Origin: an uncultured Pelagibacteraceae bacterium
GTDB lineage: Bacteria > Pseudomonadota > Alphaproteobacteria > Pelagibacterales > Pelagibacteraceae
DNA: 64,000 bases
NCBI GenBank assembly: GCA_902615715.1
Contig: CACMQA010000002.1
Span: 1 to 64,000, forward strand
Direction: 5' to 3'
Part shown: in pieces, positions 12,884 through 21,602 of the stretch
Numbering within the stretch: the stretch's first letter is position 1
Layout of the letters: each line of letters opens with the position of its first letter
Translations under genes and position numbers: made by a program
The notes under the pieces: model-generated
Databases searched by the model: none
Told to the model about the DNA's origin: nothing
Seen by the model: the letters and a program-made list of their open reading frames with translations, nothing else

Positions 12884-14652
12884 TAGACTAAAGTTTTTCC
12901 TTCATCTGAAACTTCTTCTTTTTCATCTTCTGGTCCAAGAAGCATTTGATTATGAGGTTTTCCAGATGGTATCATCGGATAACAGTTTTCTACTTTATCA
13001 ACTACGCAATCAAAAATTACAGGTTTATCAGTATTAATCATTTCTTCAATTTTTTCATCTAATTCATCTGGAGTTTTTGCTCTTATCCCAACTGCACCAT
13101 AAGCTTCAGCTAACTTTACAAAATCTGGTAAAGCTTCTGTATAACTTTCAGAGTAATTTTTATCGTGTAATAATTCTTGCCATTGTCGTACCATCCCCAT
13201 GTACTCATTATTCAAAATAAAAATCTTAATAGGTAACCTATATTGTATTGCAGTCGACATCTCTTGAATGTTCATTAAAATTGAAGCTTCACCGGCAATA
13301 TCTACAACTAGTTTTTTTGGATGAGCTATTTGAACACCGATAGCTGCTGGCAAACCATATCCCATAGTACCAAGACCTCCAGATGTCATCCATCTGTTTG
13401 GCTTATTGAATTTATAATGTTGAGCAGCCCACATTTGGTGTTGTCCCACTTCAGTTGTAATAAAAGTATCTTGATTTTTTGTTAGTTCATATAGTCTTTG
13501 AACAGCGTGTTGTGGCTTAATCTTTTCTTTGCTGTTGATAAAGTTTAAAGATTTTTTTTCTCTCCATTTGTCAATTTGGCTCCACCATTTTGCAGTTTTT
13601 TGTTTATTTGAGTCGATAAAATTTTTATTTTTTTCCTTAAATCTTTTTATAACTGCTTGTAACAGTTCTGTTACATCGCTTGTAATAGCTAAATCAACTT
13701 TAACGTTCTTTCCAATAGATGATGGATCTATATCAATATGAATTTTTTTTGATTTTGGAGAGAACTCATCTATTTTTCCGGTTATTCTATCATCAAACCT
13801 TGCTCCAATATTAATCATCAGATCACAATCGTGCATAGCATTATTAGCTTCATAAGTTCCGTGCATTCCAAGCATTCCTAAAAATTGAGGATCATCGCCA
13901 GGGTATGCCCCTAAACCTTGAAGAGTAGAAGTAATAGGAAAACCAGTTAATGAAACTAGATCTCTTAAAAGTTCACTCGCTTTTGGACCTGAATTAATAA
14001 CTCCGCCACCTGTATAAAAAATAGGTTTAGATGATTTTTTTATCATCTCAATAAAATTATCTACGTCTTTTAAATTTATCTTATTAGAAAGAGTTCCATT
14101 CAATTTTTTTTCTAATTTGTTTTTTCTTACTTTATAAATACCTTTGTTGAATTGAATATCTTTAGGAATGTCAACTAACACTGGCCCCGGTCGACCTGTT
14201 GTTGCGATTTTAAAAGCTTGATTCATAATTTCTGCTAAATCATTTACATCTTTCACTAACCAATTATGTTTTGTACATGGTCTTGTGATACCTGTTGTGT
14301 CACATTCTTGAAACGCATCTGTTCCAATTAAATGAGTTGGAACCTGTCCTGAAATACAAACTACAGGAATTGAGTCCATGTAAGCATCCGTCAAAGCTGT
14401 AACTGCATTCGTTGCACCTGGACCTGATGTAACTAATAAAACTCCTGGCTTACCGCTTGATCTTGCGTAACCTTCTGCAGCATGACCTGCACCTTGTTCA
14501 TGTCTCGCTAAAATATGTTTTATTGATTTATGATTTTTTAATTCATCGTAAATTGGAAGCACGGCTCCTCCAGGATAACCAAAAATATATTCAACTTTTT
14601 GGTCTTCCAATGCTTTAAATACTATTTCCGCTCCACTGAATAATTTTGGCAT
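12883..14652 (-). CDS. ilvB: acetolactate synthase large (catalytic) subunit
   Basis: The 589-residue TPP- and FAD-dependent enzyme catalyses the first common step of valine/leucine/isoleucine synthesis. The N-terminal TPP pyrimidine domain includes the catalytic glutamate in LARHEQGAGHAAEGYARSSG (about 48-67). The C-terminal TPP pyrophosphate domain includes GGLGTMGYGLPAAIG and the GEASILMN metal motif; GDAS is usual at this point. It follows miaA by 37 bases and leads ilvN and ilvC. Confidence 0.96.
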   Translation of the reverse strand: MPKLFSGAEIVFKALEDQKVEYIFGYPGGAVLPIYDELKNHKSIKHILARHEQGAGHAAEGYARSSGKPGVLLVTSGPGATNAVTALTDAYMDSIPVVCISGQVPTHLIGTDAFQECDTTGITRPCTKHNWLVKDVNDLAEIMNQAFKIATTGRPGPVLVDIPKDIQFNKGIYKVRKNKLEKKLNGTLSNKINLKDVDNFIEMIKKSSKPIFYTGGGVINSGPKASELLRDLVSLTGFPITSTLQGLGAYPGDDPQFLGMLGMHGTYEANNAMHDCDLMINIGARFDDRITGKIDEFSPKSKKIHIDIDPSSIGKNVKVDLAITSDVTELLQAVIKRFKEKNKNFIDSNKQKTAKWWSQIDKWREKKSLNFINSKEKIKPQHAVQRLYELTKNQDTFITTEVGQHQMWAAQHYKFNKPNRWMTSGGLGTMGYGLPAAIGVQIAHPKKLVVDIAGEASILMNIQEMSTAIQYRLPIKIFILNNEYMGMVRQWQELLHDKNYSESYTEALPDFVKLAEAYGAVGIRAKTPDELDEKIEEMINTDKPVIFDCVVDKVENCYPMIPSGKPHNQMLLGPEDEKEEVSDEGKTLV

Positions 14653-14689
14653 TCATACAATCTAGCCTAGAAATATCAACCGTCAAGTT

Positions 14690-15607
14690 TTAGCTGATAA
14701 CTTTTAATGTTTTTTTTAAAAGAATAGAGAAATTTTTAGAATATAGCTTGTTCCAATTCTTCATATGTCCCCGAGCCCATGTATTTTGTCTTTTAGCGTA
14801 CTGCCTTGTCTTAATATTGATAAGATCTTTACATTCATCTAATGAGATGCTCTCCTTAATAAATTGATTAATTTCTTGAACTCCTATCAATTTATTGGCT
14901 GATAGACTTTTATTCAGCCTCATTGAGTTAAATTTTTTAACTTCTTTTAAGCAATTTTCTCTAAACATAACTTCTGTTCTTTTTGAAATATTTGGAAGTA
15001 AATCCATCCTTGGAATATCAATAAAAATTTTTCTTAGATCAAAATCTAAAAAATCTGATTTCGTTTTAGCAAACCAGTCAAATAAAGATTTTTTCGTTTT
15101 AAGTTTTACTTCATAGGCTCTTTGTATCCTTTGGGAGTCTTTTGGATTAATTCTATTTTTTACTTTAGGATCTAGCTCTAAAAGTTTTTCATAAAACTTT
15201 TTTGAACCAAGTTTCTTAAATAAATCTCTCACATTTTTTCTTGTTTTAATGTCTATATCTGGAATTTTACTAATTCCTCTTGTGATAGTGTTAAAATATA
15301 AACCTGTACCCCCAACAACAATTGGAATTTTTTTTCTCTTAAAACATAAATTTATTTTTTTTTTTGCTTCTTTAAGCCAATCACCAGCTGAGAAATATCG
15401 TTTAACTGAAACTATGCCGTACAAATGATGTTTAATTTTTTTTATTTCAGATCTTCTTGGCCTAGAGGATAAAATTGAAAATTCTTTATAAATTTGCATG
15501 CTATCTGCATTAATAATTTCTCCATTTATTTTTTTTGCTAAATAGATAGCTAGTTTTGATTTTCCTGAAGCTGTGGGTCCCGCTAAAAGAATTATTTTTT
15601 TTGACAA
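14690..15607 (-). CDS. miaA: tRNA dimethylallyltransferase
   Basis: The 305-residue enzyme transfers a dimethylallyl group to A37 of tRNAs reading UNN codons. The P-loop GPTASGKSKLA is at 10-20, followed by DSMQIY (35-40) and SSRPRRSEIKKIKHHL, which is the family's substrate loop. VGGTGLYF is near 97-104. The only start that keeps the P-loop in place is TTG at 15607, two bases after the degP stop. Sequence is otherwise complete. Alphaproteobacteria often have miaA near ilv genes and degP/hflKC, as here. Confidence 0.93.
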   Translation of the reverse strand: MSKKIILLAGPTASGKSKLAIYLAKKINGEIINADSMQIYKEFSILSSRPRRSEIKKIKHHLYGIVSVKRYFSAGDWLKEAKKKINLCFKRKKIPIVVGGTGLYFNTITRGISKIPDIDIKTRKNVRDLFKKLGSKKFYEKLLELDPKVKNRINPKDSQRIQRAYEVKLKTKKSLFDWFAKTKSDFLDFDLRKIFIDIPRMDLLPNISKRTEVMFRENCLKEVKKFNSMRLNKSLSANKLIGVQEINQFIKESISLDECKDLINIKTRQYAKRQNTWARGHMKNWNKLYSKNFSILLKKTLKVIS

Positions 15608-15608
15608 A

Positions 15609-17012
15609 TTAATTTATCTTTACACCAAGGTATCTTCTTCGATTATTATTATTAATAACAGTTAACAGTAAAGTTTTTTCACCTTTTTTGAAAATGCCAT
15701 TAACAACTTTATTTAAATCTGAAGAATTTTTTACGGAAGTTTTTTGAACTTCTATAATTATATCATTCACATTTAAAAGATTTACTAAAGGGCTTCGATT
15801 TGAAATTTCTGTTATCACAACCCCTTTAGTTTTTTTATTTAAATTTCTATTAGAGACATCTTGATCATTTAAATCTCTAACTGCAATTTTTAAACTTTCA
15901 ATATCAACATCTTTTTTAACAATTTTTGGTTTTGTCTCTTTAAATTCCTCTGATGTTTCAAGCCTCCCTAAGGTTAATCTTTTTGAGATTAATTTTTTAT
16001 TTCTCCAAATTTTAAGTTCCACACTTTTTCCTACATCTGTGCTTGCAACAACATTTGGAAGTTTTTTCATTGTGTTTATTTTTTTTCCGTCGAATTCTAA
16101 AATAATATCACCTGCTTTAATTCCTGCTTTTTCTGCAGGACTATTTTGTCCAACACTTGCTACAAGAGCTCCTTCAGGTTTTTTAAGTTTTTCAACGTCT
16201 GCTATTTCTTTTGTTACTTCTTGAATTCTTACACCTAACCATCCTCTTTTTGTTTCACCAAATTTTATTAATTGATCAATTACATTAGATGCAGCGTTAG
16301 CTGGAATTGCAAAACCTATTCCGATTGATCCTGATTGGCCTGGAGCTATGATTGCGGTGTTAACTCCAATTACTTCTCCCTTAAGGTTAAATAATGGTCC
16401 ACCTGAATTACCTTGGTTAATTGATGCATCGGTTTGAATAAAATCTTCGTATCTTGTTAAACCAATTTGTCTATTTCTTGCTGAGATAATTCCAGATGTT
16501 ACTGTTCCCCCTAAGCCAAAAGGATTTCCGATAGCAACGACCCAGTCCCCGACTCTTGCTTTACTTGAATCCCCGAAATTTACAGGTTTAAATTTATCAT
16601 TTGTTTTCATTTTTAAAACTGCAAGATCCATATAAGGATCTGCTCCTAAAACTTCTGCGTTATATTCTTTGTCACCAACTCGTATTAAGATATCTTCAGC
16701 ATTAGCAATCACATGATTATTCGTAATTACAATACCATTTTCTTTAATTATAAAACCAGAACCCAATGAAGAAGCTTTTCTCTCCGTCGGTCTTTCAAAA
16801 TCTTTAAACATTTCACCAAAAGGAGATCCTGGGGGAAACTGAAAAGGAAATTGATTGGTTGAAGTTTTTACAGTTTGGGTAGTTGAAATATTTACAACTG
16901 AGGGCATTAATTTTTCTGCTAAATCAGCAAAAGAACTTGGAACAGCTTTAGCTTGAACTAATGAAAAATTTAAAACTACTAATAAGAAAAATAATTTTTT
17001 AAAATAACTCAT
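15609..17012 (-). CDS. degP: Do-like periplasmic serine protease with two PDZ domains
   Basis: The 467-residue HtrA-family protease/chaperone acts in envelope protein quality control. A signal peptide (about 1-22) precedes the trypsin-like domain with the full triad: His100 (ITNNHV), Asp129 (YMDLAV) and Ser203 (GNSGGP). Two PDZ domains follow (about 255-345 and 375-465), the second degenerate but recognisable. DegP and DegQ/MucD cannot be separated from sequence alone. It is 1 base from the DUF2065 gene, in the hflK-hflC-DUF2065-degP order seen in many proteobacteria. Confidence 0.93.
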   Translation of the reverse strand: MSYFKKLFFLLVVLNFSLVQAKAVPSSFADLAEKLMPSVVNISTTQTVKTSTNQFPFQFPPGSPFGEMFKDFERPTERKASSLGSGFIIKENGIVITNNHVIANAEDILIRVGDKEYNAEVLGADPYMDLAVLKMKTNDKFKPVNFGDSSKARVGDWVVAIGNPFGLGGTVTSGIISARNRQIGLTRYEDFIQTDASINQGNSGGPLFNLKGEVIGVNTAIIAPGQSGSIGIGFAIPANAASNVIDQLIKFGETKRGWLGVRIQEVTKEIADVEKLKKPEGALVASVGQNSPAEKAGIKAGDIILEFDGKKINTMKKLPNVVASTDVGKSVELKIWRNKKLISKRLTLGRLETSEEFKETKPKIVKKDVDIESLKIAVRDLNDQDVSNRNLNKKTKGVVITEISNRSPLVNLLNVNDIIIEVQKTSVKNSSDLNKVVNGIFKKGEKTLLLTVINNNNRRRYLGVKIN

Positions 17013-17198
17013 CTAATTTTTTATATACCAAATTATTAAAAAGCCGATAATCAAAAAAAACAGTCCGTACGATCTTAGTTTATTTTCTGGTGTATTTTTT
17101 ATTATCTCAAGCATATTTTTGATTCTTGACGGGAAAATGGCAAGGAATAGACCTTCAATAAAAAAAAGCAATCCGATTGCAGTAATAAGCTCTTTCAC
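17013..17198 (-). CDS. DUF2065 small membrane protein
   Basis: The 61-residue protein has two hydrophobic segments (about 5-23 and 45-59) and the family-like core FIEGLFLAIFP plus LRSYGL. DUF2065 proteins are commonly encoded between hflC and degP, and that context is the best support. Function is not established. The start codon read here is GTG at 17198. The gene sits 14 bases after hflC and directly abuts degP. Confidence 0.8.
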   Translation of the reverse strand: MKELITAIGLLFFIEGLFLAIFPSRIKNMLEIIKNTPENKLRSYGLFFLIIGFLIIWYIKN

Positions 17199-17212
17199 AG
17201 TTTGAATTTTTC

Positions 17213-18088
17213 TTATCTTTTAATATTTGGCTTTATAGATTTACCAAAAAATTTAAAGAATTCGCTGTCGGGAGATAATACAAGTGAAGTTTCTCCACCA
17301 ATCAAAGCTTTTTCATAAGCTTGCATTGCTCTATAAAATGCAAAAAACTGAGGATCTCTTCCAAATGCATTAGCAAAAATTTTATTTCTTTCTCCATCTC
17401 CCTCACCTTTCATGATTTCAGATTTTTTATTAGCCTGAGCTAAAATAACAGTAACATCTTTATCTGCTGTTGATCTAATTTTCTGAGCAATCTCTGCACC
17501 TTGTGCTCTAAATTCTTTCGCTTCTCTCTCTCTTTCTGTCTGCATCCTTTTATAAATTGCTTCACTATTTGCCGGTGGCAAATCTGCTCTTTTGATTCTT
17601 ACATCAACTATTTCGATTCCAAAGTTTTGCGCTTCAGTGTTCACATCATTTTGAATTATTTGCATCTGCTTAGTTCTATCAGTTGATAAAAGTGTTGCTA
17701 ATTCTTGTTTTCCTAATACACCTCTAATTCTTGAATTTATAATTGTCGAAAGTCTTGATCTTGCAACTCTTTCATTTCCAACTGAGATATAAAATTTTAA
17801 AGGATCTACAATCTTAAACCTAGCGATTGCATCTACAATTAAACGCTTCTGATCAGCAGCAATTACCTCTTCTGGGTCGTTGTCCAAATTTAAAATTCTT
17901 TTATCTAAGAAAACTACGTTTTGTATGAATGGTAATTTGAAATTCAATCCGGCTTTAGTAATAATTTTTTTAGGATCACCAAATTGGAGTACGATAGCTT
18001 GACTAATTTCTTGAACAATAAATAAAGATTGAAACACCACAACTGCAATTAATACAATTGCTGGAATTATAAGTTTAACGCCTTTCAT
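17213..18088 (-). CDS. hflC: HflC, SPFH-domain modulator of FtsH
   Basis: The 291-residue membrane protein has one N-terminal membrane anchor (about 5-27) and a periplasmic SPFH/band-7 domain (VQEISQAIVLQFGDP start), followed by a long charged helix rich in Arg/Glu/Ala (about 165-230) that packs against HflK. HflKC forms a large cage around the FtsH protease. The start ATG overlaps the hflK stop by one base. Confidence 0.95.
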   Translation of the reverse strand: MKGVKLIIPAIVLIAVVVFQSLFIVQEISQAIVLQFGDPKKIITKAGLNFKLPFIQNVVFLDKRILNLDNDPEEVIAADQKRLIVDAIARFKIVDPLKFYISVGNERVARSRLSTIINSRIRGVLGKQELATLLSTDRTKQMQIIQNDVNTEAQNFGIEIVDVRIKRADLPPANSEAIYKRMQTEREREAKEFRAQGAEIAQKIRSTADKDVTVILAQANKKSEIMKGEGDGERNKIFANAFGRDPQFFAFYRAMQAYEKALIGGETSLVLSPDSEFFKFFGKSIKPNIKR

Positions 18089-19203
18089 TAATTATTTCCT
18101 CCTGATTTTTTTAATTCAGGTAAAGGTAAATAAGGAACAACACCAGATCCTGATTCTTTGTCTATAATTACTTTATCAATGTCAGCCAAAACTTTTTCCA
18201 TTGTTTCTAGATACATTCTTTCTTGGGTTACTTGTTTTGCATTTTTGTATTCATTATAAATTGCTAAAAATCTGCTAGCTTCACCTTCTGCTTTTGCTAC
18301 AACTTCTTTTTTATATGCTTCTGCTTGTTGTAAAACTTGTTCTGCTTCCCCTCGAGCTCTTGGAATAACATCATTTGCATAAGCTTCAGCTTCGTTTTTT
18401 GATCTCTCTCTATCAGCTCTTGCGGCCTGAACGTCTCTAAAAGCATCGATCACTTGTTCAGGTGGATCAGCTTGTTGGGTTTGTACTTGTGTAATCTGAA
18501 TACCAGACTCATATTCATCTAAAATCATTTGGGTAATTTCTTGTACCTCTATTTCGATATTTGCTCTTCCTTCAGTTAAAATAGTTTGTATATTGTTTTT
18601 TGCTATTACTTCTCTCATTGCCGTTTCTGAGGTTGCTTTTACTGTTTCAACTGGACTTTGGATGTTAAATAGAAATTTACCTGCATCCTTTATCACCCAA
18701 AATACTGAGTAATTTATATCTACGATGTTTTCATCTCCTGTTAACATTAAACTTTCTTCAGGAACGTTTCCAACCCCAGATGATCTTCCGCTATCACTTG
18801 CAGGTCTAAAACCTACATCAACTCTGTTAACTTTTGTAACCTTTGGAGTTAATACTCTCTCAAAAGGTGTTGGAAAGTGATAATGTAATCCAGGTTGAGT
18901 TGTGTTTATAAATTTACCGAATCTTAAAACGACACCTTGTTCGTCAGGCAGAACTCTATAAAGGCCGCTCGCAACATAAAGCAAAGCTAAAATTAATAAT
19001 CCTATAATTATTGGACGAGAACCACCAGATTTTCCACCAGAAAATTTATTAATCGTTTTTTGGAAATTTTTAATAATATCATCGAGATTAGGTGGGTCCT
19101 GTCTTGAACCTGATCCATTTCCGCCTGGCATACGTCCGCCGCCGCCTGGAGGGGGTGAACCCCAAGGAGATTGGTTTTTAAAAATCTTGTCTTTGAAACT
19201 CAT
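18088..19203 (-). CDS. hflK: HflK, SPFH-domain modulator of FtsH
   Basis: The 371-residue partner of HflC has a Gly/Pro-rich cytoplasmic N-terminus (about 12-35, including SPPPGGGGRMPGGNGSGS), a membrane anchor (about 65-83), the SPFH domain, and a helical segment rich in Glu/Ala/Arg (about 260-320). It heads the five-gene run hflK-hflC-DUF2065-degP-miaA and is transcribed away from mrp. The 83-base divergent gap should hold both promoters. Confidence 0.95.
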   Translation of the reverse strand: MSFKDKIFKNQSPWGSPPPGGGGRMPGGNGSGSRQDPPNLDDIIKNFQKTINKFSGGKSGGSRPIIIGLLILALLYVASGLYRVLPDEQGVVLRFGKFINTTQPGLHYHFPTPFERVLTPKVTKVNRVDVGFRPASDSGRSSGVGNVPEESLMLTGDENIVDINYSVFWVIKDAGKFLFNIQSPVETVKATSETAMREVIAKNNIQTILTEGRANIEIEVQEITQMILDEYESGIQITQVQTQQADPPEQVIDAFRDVQAARADRERSKNEAEAYANDVIPRARGEAEQVLQQAEAYKKEVVAKAEGEASRFLAIYNEYKNAKQVTQERMYLETMEKVLADIDKVIIDKESGSGVVPYLPLPELKKSGGNN

Positions 19204-19286
19204 GACACTTTATATAGTGACTTTTGCTCCAAAAACAAGTTATGTAAGAGCGATATTATGTCTAAATTGTTTAATAAAGTAAAAAG

Positions 19287-20081
19287 ATGAGCCAAAAACC
19301 ACCACCAAAACAATTTGTTAAAACTCCAATTAAAGGAACTAAGTTTGTCTTACTAGTTTCTAGTGCTAAAGGTGGGGTTGGTAAATCTACCGTTGCAGTT
19401 AATCTTGCTTATGCACTTCAAAATCTTGGATTAAAAATAGGTATACTTGATGCTGATGTTTATGGACCTTCTCTACCAAAATTAATTAATCTGAATGAAA
19501 AACCCAAAAGTGAAGATGGTAAAGCCTTAGTCCCATTAGAAAAATATGGCGCACAATGTATGTCAATGGGATTTTTAGTAGACGAGCAAACTCCAATGAT
19601 TTGGAGAGGTCCTATGGTGATTAGTGCTATTAAAACAATGACACAAAAAGTTTTATGGAAAGATCGTGATATTATTATAATTGATATGCCACCTGGTACA
19701 GGGGATACTCAATTAACATTTGCGCAAGAAGTAAAAGTTGATGGAGCAATTATTGTGTCAACCCCTCAAGATCTTGCTTTACTTGATGTAAAAAGAGGAA
19801 TTCAAATGTTTGATAAAACTGGAGTGAAAATTTTAGGTCTTATTGATAATATGAGTTACTTTAAGGGAGATGATGGGAAAGAATATAAAATTTTTGGAGA
19901 CAGTGGTGTAGAAAAAACTGCTAAGGAATTTAATAAGGAATTTTTAGGTCATCTTCCTATTCATCAGGATTTAAGAAGTTCAGCTGATAAGGGTGATCCG
20001 TTAACACACTCTCACCCTAAACATGAGGTTTCAAAATTATTTAAAAATATAGCTGAAAAAATTAAACAATCTTTTCTTTAA
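19287..20081 (+). CDS. mrp: Mrp/ApbC-type iron-sulfur carrier ATPase
   Basis: The 264-residue P-loop ATPase of the MinD/Mrp group delivers Fe-S clusters to apoproteins. The deviant Walker A KGGVGKST is at 28-35; DADVYGPS and the Walker B-like [12 protein letters not shown] follow. The N-terminal MIP18/DUF59 domain found in longer Mrp proteins is absent. I do not see the usual C-terminal CxxC clearly either, the region around [15 protein letters not shown] having lost it. The 3' end overlaps the thyX 3' end by 20 bases on the other strand. Confidence 0.9.
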   Translation: MSQKPPPKQFVKTPIKGTKFVLLVSSAKGGVGKSTVAVNLAYALQNLGLKIGILDADVYGPSLPKLINLNEKPKSEDGKALVPLEKYGAQCMSMGFLVDEQTPMIWRGPMVISAIKTMTQKVLWKDRDIIIIDMPPGTGDTQLTFAQEVKVDGAIIVSTPQDLALLDVKRGIQMFDKTGVKILGLIDNMSYFKGDDGKEYKIFGDSGVEKTAKEFNKEFLGHLPIHQDLRSSADKGDPLTHSHPKHEVSKLFKNIAEKIKQSFL

Positions 20082-21009
20082 AATCAAAAGACGTCATTAA
20101 TTCGTTCCATTCTCTTTTTGAAAGACCAGAACTTTCATGACTTATCGTCTCACCTTTTGCCATTTGTTGAATAACTTTTTTACCTTTAGCTGAAACGTGT
20201 ACAGCACCAACTCTATAATCTAAAAAGGCTGCATGTGTAATTGGAACCCACTTCTTGACTGTATCCAGCATCACTTCTGCATAAACTCTTATTTCATATT
20301 GAGCATGACTATCTGCTCTTAAAAATAAAAAGTTTAATAAATTCAGTAAATCTGTTTTCCAGTACCACTGCGTATAAGAATTTAAAGTTAAATTCATTCT
20401 TGCTAATTCTCTGGCTAGACCAGCTTTTCCTTCATCGATAGTGCTTCCATCGAATCTCTCATTAAGCATTTTTTCATAATTATCATAAGTTCTAGTAGCA
20501 TCATCTTTTAAAATTTTTAAAACTTCATCAGCTTGTTCACCAGTAATTAAGTCTCCTCTACCTTGTCTATTAGAAGTTGATTGAGCTGAAAGTTGATCTT
20601 TAGTTGGAATATAAAACTCTTTATCCAATATTGAATATCTCGCTGAATATTCATTAACATTTGCCGTTCTATGTCTAATCCATTGACGAGCAATGAAAAT
20701 AGGAAGTTTAACATGATATTTAATTTCACACATTTCAAACGGAGTAGAATGCCAATGTCTCATCAAATACTTTATTAAACCTTCATCTGTTGAAACTTTT
20801 TTTGTACCTTTGCCATAAGAAACTCTAGCAGACTGAACTATAGAACTATCATCTCCCATATAATCTACTACGCGAACAAAACCATGGTCTAAAACTGGTA
20901 AAGCTTCATAAAGTATATTTTCTAATTCTGGTGATGTTACTCTCTTAGTTGAGTTTTTTTGGGCTTGTTGATCTGCAATTTCTTGCTTTTGTTCTGGTGT
21001 AAGTTTCAT
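20062..21009 (-). CDS. thyX: flavin-dependent thymidylate synthase
   Basis: The 315-residue ThyX makes dTMP from dUMP using FAD, NADPH and methylene-tetrahydrofolate. The defining ThyX motif is complete at residues 112-125 ([14 protein letters not shown]). The open frame continues upstream to 21138, but that part reads back through the tmRNA acceptor stem. ATG 21009 begins a natural N-terminus ([10 protein letters not shown]), so the longer form is rejected. It is convergent with mrp, overlapping by 20 bases, and divergent from ssrA. Confidence 0.95.
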   Translation of the reverse strand: MKLTPEQKQEIADQQAQKNSTKRVTSPELENILYEALPVLDHGFVRVVDYMGDDSSIVQSARVSYGKGTKKVSTDEGLIKYLMRHWHSTPFEMCEIKYHVKLPIFIARQWIRHRTANVNEYSARYSILDKEFYIPTKDQLSAQSTSNRQGRGDLITGEQADEVLKILKDDATRTYDNYEKMLNERFDGSTIDEGKAGLARELARMNLTLNSYTQWYWKTDLLNLLNFLFLRADSHAQYEIRVYAEVMLDTVKKWVPITHAAFLDYRVGAVHVSAKGKKVIQQMAKGETISHESSGLSKREWNELMTSFDFKEKIV

Positions 21010-21023
21010 TTTGAAATAATTTA

Positions 21024-21051
21024 TTGAATCTCTGCATAAGAGTTTTATATT
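21024..21051 (+). promoter_or_regulatory. probable sigma-70 promoter of ssrA
   Basis: TTGAAT (21024-21029) and TATATT (21046-21051) are spaced by 16 bases. They place transcription start near 21058, exactly at a small hairpin GTTGG-TTTT-CCAAC (21058-21071) that would cap the 5' end of the precursor. The same short gap must also carry the thyX promoter on the other strand. Confidence 0.5.
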
Positions 21052-21057
21052 AATAGT

Positions 21058-21316
21058 GTTGGTTTTCCAACTATGACGATAAACGAATTTCATAATAAAC
21101 ATTACGGACGTGGGGGCAGTACCCACCACCTCCACCATTTACAACTTATGGGGGTGAATTAGGATCGACGGATGTCTAAAGGCTATTCTTTCGTACGAGA
21201 TGGTTCCGACGTAACGGGCCAATTTACAAATGCTAACGAAAGTTACGCACTTGCAGCTTAATTAACTTTGTTAATTAAGTAACGGGGTCCGGGGCACCTG
21301 GCAACAGAACGCCCCT
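21058..21316 (+). ncRNA. ssrA: circularly permuted two-piece tmRNA
   Basis: This is the alphaproteobacterial type, in which the acceptor piece is transcribed before the coding piece. The acceptor piece ends with a T-arm (GTGGG 21110-21114, loop GGCAGTA, CCCAC 21122-21126), the acceptor 3' strand CACCTCC (21127-21133), A, then encoded CCA (21135-21137). Only 12 bases (21138-21149) separate it from the coding piece, whose 5' GGGGGTG (21150-21156) pairs perfectly (one G-U) with that acceptor strand. ATGTCT (about 21172-21177) can pair with GGACGT before the T-arm as helix 2. The tag frame 21232-21261 reads ANESYALAA and stop. The stop lies in an 8-bp TTAATTAA hairpin. The piece ends in the hairpin 21291-21315 with a GCAA loop. 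Exact processed ends are inferred. Confidence 0.92.
21232..21261 (+). other. tmRNA proteolysis tag reading frame (ANESYALAA)
   Basis: The resume codon GCT is followed by AAC GAA AGT TAC GCA CTT GCA GCT and TAA. With the non-coded alanine from charged tmRNA, the tag added to stalled proteins would be ten residues ending YALAA, a ClpXP-type degron like the E. coli LAA end. The choice of resume codon follows the family pattern of an alanine codon a few bases after the single-stranded A-rich segment. Confidence 0.8.
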
Positions 21317-21451
21317 TGCAAATCTTCTAAAATATTAGGAAATATAATTAAAAATTTAGAATTATAAATTTTTGCCGCCCTCCTGCCGCCCTTTCAAGTA
21401 AATTTAAAGTTTAATTTATTCAAATTTATTGTATTTTTGCTTAAAGTTCAC

Positions 21452-21475
21452 GGCACCTGGAAACAGAACGCCCCT
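21452..21475 (+). repeat. second copy of the tmRNA coding-piece hairpin
   Basis: 24 bases here match 21293-21316 at 23 positions. Each copy folds as GGC, AC, CTG, a GNRA tetraloop, CAG, AAC, GCC. The single difference turns the GCAA loop into GAAA, another GNRA loop, so the structure is kept. The outer stem is shorter than in ssrA (GGC/GCC rather than GGGGC/GCCCC). It lies about 135 bases past the first copy and 53 bases ahead of a micro-ORF with a perfect Shine-Dalgarno. Whether it is part of the tmRNA precursor, an independent leader hairpin or a duplicated fragment cannot be told from sequence alone. Confidence 0.7.
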
Positions 21476-21527
21476 AATGATATAAATAATTTTAACGATT
21501 CTTAAAAAATTATTTTAGGAGGACAAT

Positions 21528-21578
21528 ATGGGAATGGCTTTATTACTCGCCGCGCTTGTTATTTTAGCTCAACAATAA
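21528..21578 (+). CDS. 16-residue hydrophobic micropeptide with a perfect ribosome site
   Basis: ATG 21528 follows AGGAGG (21517-21522) with 5 bases between, one of the strongest ribosome sites in the window. The frame reads MGMALLLAALVILAQQ and stops at TAA 21576-21578. Eleven or more of its 16 residues are aliphatic, enough for a short membrane helix. It is too short for ordinary gene callers. A 12-bp hairpin follows at 21603-21648. I recognise no family. It might be a membrane micropeptide, a leader peptide, or a toxin-like peptide. The evidence is the ribosome site, clean start/stop and a bounded transcription unit; coding is not proven. Confidence 0.5.
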   Translation: MGMALLLAALVILAQQ

Positions 21579-21602
21579 ACTGGAGCGGTATTCAATGAAA
21601 AG

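Noticed and set aside
21010-21138. N-terminal extension of ThyX by 43 codons
   Set aside because: The extension reads backwards through the tmRNA acceptor stem and T-arm, lacks family sequence, and ATG 21009 gives a normal ThyX N-terminus.
21375-21391. GCCGCCC direct repeat as a protein-binding site or GC terminator
   Set aside because: Two short copies of low complexity with no inverted arm; noted only as the GC patch between the two ssrA-type hairpins.
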